The position numbers were made by a program, and so were the translations under genes. Below, one piece after another: positions 37,157 to 44,418 of a DNA stretch of 64,000 nucleotides (position 1 is its first letter; every line of letters starts with the position of its first letter). Source of the stretch: Stratiformator vulcanicus (GTDB lineage Bacteria; Planctomycetota; Planctomycetia; Planctomycetales; Planctomycetaceae); assembly GCF_007744515.1 (NCBI RefSeq), contig NZ_CP036268.1:2705712-2769711 (forward strand). Reading direction: 5' to 3'. The notes beneath the pieces are model-generated. The model was not told the origin of the DNA. It saw nothing but the letters and a program-made list of their open reading frames with translations, and made no database searches.

Positions 37157-37597
37157 ATGACACAGCGTGTCCGTAGAGAAGACCTGAAACCGGGCGAGAA
37201 TCTGTGCTCGTACTGCACGGCCAAATGCTGTCGATATTTTGCGCTGCCCATCGAAACCCCCTCAGAGTGGAAGGACTTCGACTTCATCCGCTGGTATATG
37301 ATCCACGGGCGGGTCGCGGTCTTCGTGGATGAGGGTTCGTGGTTCCTGCAGGTCTTTGCGGACTGCCGGCACCTCAAAGAGGATTACGGCTGCGGGGCGT
37401 ATGAAAAGAGACCTCATATCTGTCGCGAGTACTCGACCGACAATTGCGAGTACGACGGTGACGGGACCCATGAACGCTACTTCGAAACACCGGAGCAAAT
37501 TTGGGAATATGCTGAAGCGGTCCTCCCGCCGGCCGAGCGACGCAGCGTTGGCAAAACCCTCTCCCTGCCAGTGATCGAGCCTTTAGCGCCGCGCTAG
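37157..37597 (+). CDS. YkgJ-family cysteine-cluster protein
   Basis: The 146-residue protein has the cysteine pattern of the YkgJ (CxxxCCxxx) family: LCSYCTAKCCRYFALPIETP near residue 18, then ADCRHLKEDYGCGAYEKRPHICREY with further cysteines, and NCEYDG. The conserved cysteines are thought to bind zinc or an iron-sulfur cluster; function is not established. ATG 37157 begins close to the motif. The gene lies 170 bases upstream of hisS and is co-directional. Confidence 0.82.
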   Translation: MTQRVRREDLKPGENLCSYCTAKCCRYFALPIETPSEWKDFDFIRWYMIHGRVAVFVDEGSWFLQVFADCRHLKEDYGCGAYEKRPHICREYSTDNCEYDGDGTHERYFETPEQIWEYAEAVLPPAERRSVGKTLSLPVIEPLAPR

Positions 37598-37767
37598 TCG
37601 AAACATCAGGAATCCAAAACTCTGCGGACATCCCAAACCGTTACCGTCGTTTCCTCTGCGTCGTCCTGATTCGAGCCGACCTGTCATAGCAACTCTCGGT
37701 TGCTCTCGAAGTCCGCAAGCCCGACGTTTTCCACAATCCTTTTTCTCCAAGCGAAGCAAAGAGTCCG

Positions 37768-39126
37768 GTGGCCAAACTGATCCCCAATCGCACGCTCAAG
37801 GGGTTTCGCGATTTCCTACCGACGCAAGCGATTGCGCGAGAACGGCTGATCGACACCGCCAAGGCGGTCTATCGAAGCTACGGTTTCGCGCCGATCGACA
37901 CGCCCGCGCTCGAGTACGCCGAAGTGCTGCTCGGCAAAGGCGGGGTCGAGTCTGACAAGCAGATGTTTCGGTTCGAAGATCAAGGAGGTCGCGACGTCGC
38001 GATGCGGTTCGATCTGACCATCCCGTTCGCGAGATACGCCTCGCTAAACATGAACGAGATCGGCACTCCCTTTAAGCGGTATCACATCGGAAGCGTGTGG
38101 CGTGGTGAATCTCCGCAGCGAGGCCGGTACCGCGAATTTACGCAGTGTGACTTCGACACGATCGGGACTCGGTCGACCGCCAGCGATGTCGAAACTCTGC
38201 TCGTCATCCACGATCTGCTCGATCGTCTCGGCGTCGAAAACTTCACGATCCGAATCAACAACCGGCAAGTTCTCAACGGGTTGCTTGAGCAGTTTGATCT
38301 GTCCGACCGCTCGGCCGAGGTGCTGCGGGCACTTGACAAACTTCCCAAGATCGGGCGAGACGCGGTGCTCGAAGAGCTTTCCGAACGGGCCGGCGTTCCG
38401 ACCGCGGCCGCCGAGCAGATTTTGGCCTCCGTCGAACTCGAAGGCGAGCCAGAGTCTATTCTCGCAGAACTCGAATCGATGACGACGGCGAGCGAGGCCG
38501 GACAGAGCGGCGTCGCCACCCTCAGAGAGATTTTCGATATCGTAACACGTTCCGGCATCTCAGCGGGGAGGGTTCGGCTCGATCCCTCGATCGCGCGGGG
38601 CCTCGACTATTACACCGGCACGATTTACGAGACGTTTCTCGACGACCTCCCCGGCATCGGCAGTGTCTGCTCCGGCGGTCGGTACGATAATCTCGCGCAA
38701 CTTTTCACAAATCAGGAACTTCCGGGTGTCGGGGCGAGCCTGGGCGTCGATAGGCTCTTGGCAGCTTTTGAGGAATTATCACTGATTGACGGTCGTTCGA
38801 CGCCCTGCCGCGTGCTGATCACGCAGTTCGATCGGGGTCGGTTGGCCGATTACGTCGGGATCGCAAGGGAGCTGCGATCTGCGGGCATCGATGTCGAGCT
38901 TTATCCGGACGACAAAGCCATCGGCAAGCAATTGAAGTATGCCAACCGCAAAGGCTTTGCACTGGCGATTCTGGCAGGGGCAGACGAACTCGATGCCGGG
39001 ATTCGGCAGCTCAAGGTCTTGAAGACCGGCACTCAAATCGAAGTTGAAGCCGAGCGTCTTGTCGACGAGATCAAAGAGCGATTGGCGGACGAGCGATCTT
39101 CGATCGGCAGCGTGGAAATCGAATAA
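37768..39126 (+). CDS. hisS: Histidyl-tRNA synthetase
   Basis: The 452-residue class II synthetase has an N-terminal GFRDFLP, motif 1, motif 2 (FKRYHIGSVWRGESPQRGRYREFTQCDFD), the histidine-binding region (RLDPSIARGLDYYTGTIYET), motif 3 (GVGASLGVDRLL) and a C-terminal anticodon-binding domain (VLITQF to the end). It charges tRNA-His in the cytosol. It starts with GTG. Its stop overlaps the start of the next gene (TAATG), so translation of the HYExAFE gene is probably coupled. Confidence 0.96.
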   Translation: MAKLIPNRTLKGFRDFLPTQAIARERLIDTAKAVYRSYGFAPIDTPALEYAEVLLGKGGVESDKQMFRFEDQGGRDVAMRFDLTIPFARYASLNMNEIGTPFKRYHIGSVWRGESPQRGRYREFTQCDFDTIGTRSTASDVETLLVIHDLLDRLGVENFTIRINNRQVLNGLLEQFDLSDRSAEVLRALDKLPKIGRDAVLEELSERAGVPTAAAEQILASVELEGEPESILAELESMTTASEAGQSGVATLREIFDIVTRSGISAGRVRLDPSIARGLDYYTGTIYETFLDDLPGIGSVCSGGRYDNLAQLFTNQELPGVGASLGVDRLLAAFEELSLIDGRSTPCRVLITQFDRGRLADYVGIARELRSAGIDVELYPDDKAIGKQLKYANRKGFALAILAGADELDAGIRQLKVLKTGTQIEVEAERLVDEIKERLADERSSIGSVEIE

Positions 39127-39692
39127 TGGCGATCCTTTCGAACCCGTACGAAAGTGCGTTCGAAGCCTACTTGAAGAGTCGGCAGATGCCCTATGTCGCC
39201 GTCGACGAGTCAAGAAGAGTATTGCTGCGAAATGCCTCGCTGAAATCGATCGACTTCGTGGTGGAACATCCGACGCGCGGACAACTGCTGATCGACGTCA
39301 AGGGGCGGCGTTTTCCGTCGGGCGGTCCGCGGTCAAAGCATCGTTGGGAGAACTGGGTCACGAACGACGACGTCGAAAGTCTCTCGAATTGGGAAGAAAT
39401 TTTCGGCAATTCGTCACAAGCGATGTTCGTTTTCGCTTACGAATTGGGAGAGCCTCGATTCGAGGCCGAACACGCCGAAGTGTTCGGTTGGGACGATCGG
39501 AAGTATGCCTTTTACGGGGTGACTGTGGCCGATTATCAGGCCGCGATGACGTTGCGTTCCCCACGTTGGGACACCTCGTTCGTTGCCCGCGCCACCTTCG
39601 ATCGTCTACGATTTCCGTTTGCTCAACTGCTCGCAACGAACGACGAAAACCACGAAGAGAATCACAACGGGCGAACATGGGTCAACATGTGA
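39126..39692 (+). CDS. HYExAFE-family protein, possible PD-(D/E)xK nuclease fold
   Basis: The 188-residue protein opens NPYESAFEAYLKSRQMPYVAVDESRR, matching the planctomycete HYExAFE family motif except that the first His is Pro. Within residues 9-59 there is an order of acidic residues and a Lys (Glu9/Glu13, Asp43 in IDFVV, Asp57-Val-Lys59 in LLIDVKGR) that fits the catalytic core of PD-(D/E)xK nucleases; this reading is my inference. The later WENWVTNDDVESLSNWEEIFG is also typical of the family. Function is unknown. It overlaps hisS (TAATG) and the next gene (TGATG). Confidence 0.83.
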   Translation: MAILSNPYESAFEAYLKSRQMPYVAVDESRRVLLRNASLKSIDFVVEHPTRGQLLIDVKGRRFPSGGPRSKHRWENWVTNDDVESLSNWEEIFGNSSQAMFVFAYELGEPRFEAEHAEVFGWDDRKYAFYGVTVADYQAAMTLRSPRWDTSFVARATFDRLRFPFAQLLATNDENHEENHNGRTWVNM

Positions 39693-39895
39693 TGGGTCAC
39701 TTCCTACGACGACGAGTTCTTCCTGCCGCTCTGCTGATGTGGATCAGCGCGAGTTCCGCATTCGCTCAGGACGCAGGGGCCGTAACTGTTCCGCCCCCGG
39801 TCTCGACTCGCAATTACATGGTCGACGCCGCCATTTATCTCGCTTTGGCAGGGGCGGCTCTGGCCGCCGTTTGCCACTCGAGTCGACGAACGTAG
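39692..39895 (+). CDS. Tiny exported or membrane protein coupled to the HYExAFE gene
   Basis: This 67-residue frame has a signal peptide (RRRVLPAALLMWISASSAFAQ) and then a short linker and one hydrophobic helix (YMVDAAIYLALAGAALAAVC) with a basic end. Its ATG overlaps the upstream stop (TGATG), which supports real translation; another in-frame ATG five codons upstream is possible. It follows hisS and the HYExAFE gene and precedes the ketoacyl synthase by 21 bases. No family is recognised. Confidence 0.65.
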   Translation: MGHFLRRRVLPAALLMWISASSAFAQDAGAVTVPPPVSTRNYMVDAAIYLALAGAALAAVCHSSRRT

Positions 39896-39916
39896 ATAGA
39901 TAACGGCGTAAGGGTC

Positions 39917-41164
39917 ATGCCTGGGTCGGCAGAAGACATCGTCATCACCGGTATCGGCTGCGCAACGCCGCTCGGTCCCGACTGGGAATCGTCGTGGCGT
40001 CGCCTCGCCGCCGGCGAAGTGGCAACTCGTCGGCTTGATGCATGGGCGATCGACGATGACGCGCTCCCTCCGGCGGCTGACTTCGCCGGCGCGCCGCTTT
40101 TCCCGGATTCGCGATTTCGTCCGTCGAGTGAATCGACTGATACCGCCTTTGCCGATCCGGTCTACGGGCTCAGCGAGGCGATACTCACCGAAGCCCTTGA
40201 GCGGTCGGGTCTCAGTGAAGGCGAACTTACCGATCCGCAGACGAGCTTGATCTTCGGCAACAGCAAAGGCTCGGTGTGGGGGCAGAGTATCGAGTCTCGT
40301 GGAATGGCGGCTGGGAATTCGGACTTCTTCAGTTTATTCCCCGCCGGTCCATCAACGTATTTGGCCGGGAAGTTTGGGATTCGCGGGCCGGTGTTGGCTC
40401 CGGTTGCGGCCTGCGCGACCGGCTTGGTCTGCCTGATTCGCAGCGCCGACATGCTTCGGCATGGCACCGCGGACCGCGTCATCTGCGGGGCGGCGGACGC
40501 GTCTCTTCACCCGGCCATCTTGGCGTCGGCTCATCGTCTTGGCGTCAGCTCCCACGAGGATGATCCGCGTAGAGCCTGCCGTCCGTTTGAGCGCCGCCGC
40601 TCCGGTTTCCTGGTCGGCGAGGGCGGAGCGGCATTTGTCTTGGAACGAAGGAGAGCAGCCGAAAAACGGGGTGCGGAGATATTGGCCGTTTGGAGGGGAG
40701 GCCTCTGTGGAACCGACCCCACGGCTCTGACAGCGTTGGATGAATCGGGCCGAACCCTCGGCGACCTGATGATCCGCACGCTGCAATCCTCTGAGACAGC
40801 TCCCGGGGATATCGACTACATCAATTACCACGGGACCGCGACAATCGCGAATGATCTGACGGAGAGCCGTGCCGTCCGTCGGGCCTTCCCGAGACACGCG
40901 GAACAGACCAAAGGTTCTTCCGCCAAAGGTCAGATCGGACACCTGCTCGGAGCGGCCGGAGCCGTGGAAACGGCAATGACGATTGCGGCGATCCGACATG
41001 ATACCATTCCGCCGACGGCGAATCTCGACGAGGTCGATCCGGAATGCGGGCTCGACTACACGCCGCTGCGACCCGCGCTGCATCCGATCAAACACGCTCT
41101 GAAGCTATCACTCGGCTTCGGCGGGACGATCGCCACGGCGTTGTTGTCAGCACCGGACGGCTGA
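39917..41164 (+). CDS. Beta-ketoacyl synthase (FabF/KAS II-like)
   Basis: The 415-residue thiolase-fold enzyme has the decarboxylating KAS triad: Cys166 in VAACATGLVCL, His in INYHGTATIANDLTES and His in KGQIGHLLGAAGAVET. The start IVITGIGCATPLGPDWESSW and the end LKLSLGFGGTIATALL are also family-like. It condenses malonyl-ACP with an acyl chain. The sequence is more divergent than housekeeping FabF, so it may serve a special lipid or polyketide product. It is the last gene in the hisS run. A short hairpin (CGACGAA/TTCGTCG, 41198-41216) follows. Confidence 0.88.
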   Translation: MPGSAEDIVITGIGCATPLGPDWESSWRRLAAGEVATRRLDAWAIDDDALPPAADFAGAPLFPDSRFRPSSESTDTAFADPVYGLSEAILTEALERSGLSEGELTDPQTSLIFGNSKGSVWGQSIESRGMAAGNSDFFSLFPAGPSTYLAGKFGIRGPVLAPVAACATGLVCLIRSADMLRHGTADRVICGAADASLHPAILASAHRLGVSSHEDDPRRACRPFERRRSGFLVGEGGAAFVLERRRAAEKRGAEILAVWRGGLCGTDPTALTALDESGRTLGDLMIRTLQSSETAPGDIDYINYHGTATIANDLTESRAVRRAFPRHAEQTKGSSAKGQIGHLLGAAGAVETAMTIAAIRHDTIPPTANLDEVDPECGLDYTPLRPALHPIKHALKLSLGFGGTIATALLSAPDG

Positions 41165-41245
41165 TTGTTGCCGCGGGTGCCGTCAGACAATCTCTCTCGA
41201 CGAATTTTCTTCGTCGACGAATCGAGACTCAGCATTCGAGCGAGA

Positions 41246-42910
41246 TTAGCGATCCAGTGAAATTGTCGACAGACTTCCGTCGATCGGAGCACCCGCTTCT
41301 AAAGAATAGGTGGCATAGATGTTGAGAATGTCTTCTCGACACGCGAAATACGCATCGATGACATTGGGGTCCCACTGCTCATTTCGACCTTTCCGGAAAA
41401 TCTCCTCAATCTTTTGATTGGGCATTCCCTTTCGATAGGGCCGATCGCTCCCCATCGCGTCGTAGCCATCGGCAACAGCAAGAATCCGGGCCATGAGCGG
41501 AATATCGTCGCCGGCCAGCTTGTCGGGGTAGCCGGTGCCATCAAAGTTTTCATGATGGTTCCGGACGCCGGGCAAGATGTGCTGCAAGTTGCTCAGGCCC
41601 TTCAAAATGTTGTACCCGATCGTTGGATGGGCTTTGACGGCCTCAAACTCCGCGTCGGTGAGTCGACCCGGTTTCCGCAAGATGCGATCGTCGATCCCGA
41701 TCTTGCCGACATCGTGCAACAGGCCTGAGAGATAAATGTCTCGCAGGTCACCTTCGGGCAATTTCATGTGCTTGCCGATCCGCCGCGCGATCAACGCGAC
41801 ACGCTCGCTGTGACCGCGCGTGTAAGGATCTTTGGCGTCCAATGACGAAACGAGGGAACGGACAAACCCGATCAGGAGGTCCTGATTCTGCTGATACAGT
41901 TCGGTGTTGCGGACGTGTGTTCCCAGTATCGTCGCGACCGAATTCATGAAGCCGGCTTCAACGGTTCCGAATTCCTGTCCGTGTGTTCGATTGCAGCAAA
42001 AGACCCAACCCTTGCGGTGTTGGCCTTCTTGGATGGGGACGAGAATGAAATTGCTCAGCCGCGGGTAGTCGGCCCCCAGAAGCGTCTTGCCGACGTGGTT
42101 GCGAACGAGGGGCCTTGACCATTCGACGTCGGAAAACGACTCGATCAGTGTTTCAAGTTCCCGTGGTTCGAACGGCAAAACGCCGCGGGAATGAAGCAGA
42201 TTTCGTCGCGATCGATCATTGATCAGGATCAGACTTCCGCCCGCGTCGACCAGCGCGTGCAGCCGGCGGACACACAGATCGGCCAAGGACGTCGGCCCCT
42301 GTGATACCTGCAGATTGCGACTGAGGTCGTGTAAAAGACTGATCTCCTCGTACGTATGATCCAGTTGGCAGGTCACATGGTCGAGTTCATCTTCCAATCG
42401 CAATCTCGCCGAACGTCCCGAGAGGTGCTCTGCCGCGAGCGTGATGAGTCGCTCGACGACGTTTCCAGACAGAGCCTCGCATTCGTTCCAAAAATGACGA
42501 AGCTGTCGAGCGGACCAACCGGCCTGTGAGCCGGCGATGATCAGGTCAGCCGGCGGCTCGCAGCGCGTTACTTGAGCGACGGATGCCTTGGCTGACGGAA
42601 TGTATCCGAGCGCCGCATACCGTGTGCGATTCTCCACGCAAAATGGGACGGCATAAAAAACCATCCCCGCGTTGGTCTCCCACTTTTTCGGGTGCGTCAA
42701 TTGTTGCAGTTCCTCTCGGACGCAATCGGGAATCATCGGCGGAAGTTGCCCGGCCACTTCGACAACGCACCGACTATCGATGCGGACTGCGAAAAACGGC
42801 AAACCAGTGCAGGCCCGCAGTTCGTCGACCGTCCCCGCAACCTGTTCCGACGCGACGGCCGGGAGGTCGGACATGGAGATTTCTGATCGGACTACGGTGC
42901 CGAGCGGCAT
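41246..42910 (-). CDS. GAF-HD-GYP protein, putative cyclic-di-GMP phosphodiesterase
   Basis: The 554-residue cytosolic protein has an N-terminal region of unclear fold (1-185), a GAF-like domain (about 190-340: EISLLHDLSRNLQVSQG, LVDAGGSLILIND) and an HD-GYP domain. The latter is intact: RGHSERVALIARRIG, LLHDVGKIGIDDRIL, HHENFDGTGYPDKL and AVADGYDAMGSDRPYRKG. HD-GYP enzymes cut cyclic di-GMP, or related dinucleotides, to GMP using a bi- or trinuclear metal site. Its start is placed at ATG 42910; ATG 42874 is an alternative. It is convergent with the ketoacyl synthase gene. No GGDEF protein is in the window. Confidence 0.9.
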   Translation of the reverse strand: MPLGTVVRSEISMSDLPAVASEQVAGTVDELRACTGLPFFAVRIDSRCVVEVAGQLPPMIPDCVREELQQLTHPKKWETNAGMVFYAVPFCVENRTRYAALGYIPSAKASVAQVTRCEPPADLIIAGSQAGWSARQLRHFWNECEALSGNVVERLITLAAEHLSGRSARLRLEDELDHVTCQLDHTYEEISLLHDLSRNLQVSQGPTSLADLCVRRLHALVDAGGSLILINDRSRRNLLHSRGVLPFEPRELETLIESFSDVEWSRPLVRNHVGKTLLGADYPRLSNFILVPIQEGQHRKGWVFCCNRTHGQEFGTVEAGFMNSVATILGTHVRNTELYQQNQDLLIGFVRSLVSSLDAKDPYTRGHSERVALIARRIGKHMKLPEGDLRDIYLSGLLHDVGKIGIDDRILRKPGRLTDAEFEAVKAHPTIGYNILKGLSNLQHILPGVRNHHENFDGTGYPDKLAGDDIPLMARILAVADGYDAMGSDRPYRKGMPNQKIEEIFRKGRNEQWDPNVIDAYFACREDILNIYATYSLEAGAPIDGSLSTISLDR

Positions 42911-43148
42911 AGCAAGACCTGTGCATAGAGAGGATTCTCTACAAGCTAGGTCACGGCAGGCCCCGATGTTCTGCGAACGCAACGTATCGGCCGGAGTGTG
43001 TTCGCTTTAGGAACGCCGATCGATACAGCGAAGCGATTTGCGCCAATAGTCCGGTCGCGCGGACTGTGACACGTCTGCGGGCGACACCCGCGGAGAAAAC
43101 CTGCAATCTCAGCAAGAAACCGGTCGAAAGAAAATTTCGACTCAAGAT

Positions 43149-44132
43149 TCAGCGATCGCCCTGTTGCCGATACCGCGCTGATGCGCGGCGCAATCGACGG
43201 CGCTCTGATTCCGTCAAACCACGTAGTCCGCTTTCGTGAACTTTCGACAGAAGGCGGTCGATCTCCTGTTCGTCGAGTGCATCTCGTTCTCGACGCCGTC
43301 GCTCTCGCCGTGTGCGGCGATCTCGGAGCCAGCGTTCCATGAAATTAGGCTGAGCCGTCGGCTCGCCCGCACGCTCTTGCTCGAGACTGGTGTATCCGGC
43401 TGAAAAATCGTACCCGAGAAATGTTTCGTCAAACGTTTCACTGTCGTCGCTGCGTTCCACTCGCGGCCGGTTGAAGAGCGCGAGGTAGCCGGAGATCGCC
43501 AAAGCCCAAAGTTGGCCACACGCCAGCGATGCAATCGCGAGTCCGATTGAAATCGCAAAACCGAAATGGTTTCGACGCGCCGGGACCGTCTTCACTTCAG
43601 GAAGGCGAACGGACAGCAGCTTGGCTGCATCGAGGGGCCGCGCGGGAATGAGGTTCAACAGCAACAGCAACCAGTTGACATGAAAATTGATCAGGCAGAC
43701 TTCCGTGAATCCGACTGACGATCCGGCCTCGATCGGGAAGGTGAACGGATTCAGGCCGTCTTGCCAGACACCTTCGTGCAACACGGTCGGCAGGAAGGCC
43801 ACAACGGCTAGCGAATGCACGACATAGCCGCCCATCGCAACGGCCAAACGGGAGACAATGGTCGGACCGCCTTCGATGCCAGACCCTTCGCCGCAGACAC
43901 CAAACGACAATTCACGGACGTATCCGCCGGTCAGCCGCGCCGCGAGTGCGTGCCCAAACGTATGCACGGCGACCCAGAGGGCGTAGAATCCGAAGAAAGC
44001 TAGGCCCATTGTGAACCCGGGCAGACGGATCACCAAAATGGGGAGCAACAGTACTAAGACCCAACTCAGCCGGATCGGGACGCCGAAGAGCCGACCAATG
44101 CCGAACGTCCAACCTTCGACGCGTTCATTCAT
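43149..44132 (-). CDS. Site-2-protease (M50)-like pseudoprotease with C-terminal LT-SER-RYRQ module
   Basis: The 327-residue multi-pass protein has M50 architecture. The zinc motif HExxH reads HTFGH (His57-Thr58-Phe59-Gly60-His61), so the catalytic Glu is missing although both His remain. A later NLIPARPLDAAKLL (Asp168) corresponds to the NxxPxxPLDGG site, keeping the third metal-ligand Asp. Zinc might still bind but hydrolysis is unlikely. The cytosolic tail is strongly basic (RDRRTRRERRRRERD) and ends LLSKVHESGLRGLTESE then RRRLRRASARYRQQG, very like the tail of the pseudo-rhomboid at 34812-35705. ATG 44132 is chosen; an earlier frame start at 44189 is possible. Confidence 0.83.
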   Translation of the reverse strand: MNERVEGWTFGIGRLFGVPIRLSWVLVLLLPILVIRLPGFTMGLAFFGFYALWVAVHTFGHALAARLTGGYVRELSFGVCGEGSGIEGGPTIVSRLAVAMGGYVVHSLAVVAFLPTVLHEGVWQDGLNPFTFPIEAGSSVGFTEVCLINFHVNWLLLLLNLIPARPLDAAKLLSVRLPEVKTVPARRNHFGFAISIGLAIASLACGQLWALAISGYLALFNRPRVERSDDSETFDETFLGYDFSAGYTSLEQERAGEPTAQPNFMERWLRDRRTRRERRRRERDALDEQEIDRLLSKVHESGLRGLTESERRRLRRASARYRQQGDR

Positions 44133-44418
44133 GAGAATGGTCTGAAGTGATTCGAGTGAGGATTCCGTCGAACGCGACCTGACTCCCACATGCCGTCTCG
44201 CCGTATTATAAATTTAGTCTGCGGACCGACCCTGTTCAATCGGGTGGTTGTCTCCGAAACCGCGAATTGAACCAATGTCGCAGCCGCAGCCCCAGATTTT
44301 CTTGACGAAACTTCGATGACGAATTCAACCGAGATCGTCGGCAACTCCGTTCGGCGTTGGGTTTCTGCACGCTTGGTTGACCTCAGACAAATACTGAAAC
44401 TTCTGCTCGAAAGCTCTC

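Noticed and set aside
39044-39691. Long frame upstream of the tiny membrane protein, overlapping hisS and the HYExAFE gene
   Set aside because: Arg/Ser-rich shadow of two recognised genes; only the part from 39692 has a signal peptide and coupled start.
40352-41095. 247-codon antisense frame in the ketoacyl synthase
   Set aside because: Antisense shadow of a gene with full catalytic triad; no independent start signal or domain.
41198-41216. Short hairpin CGACGAA/TTCGTCG as a terminator
   Set aside because: Only 7 bp with no T-run; too weak to list as a separate terminator.
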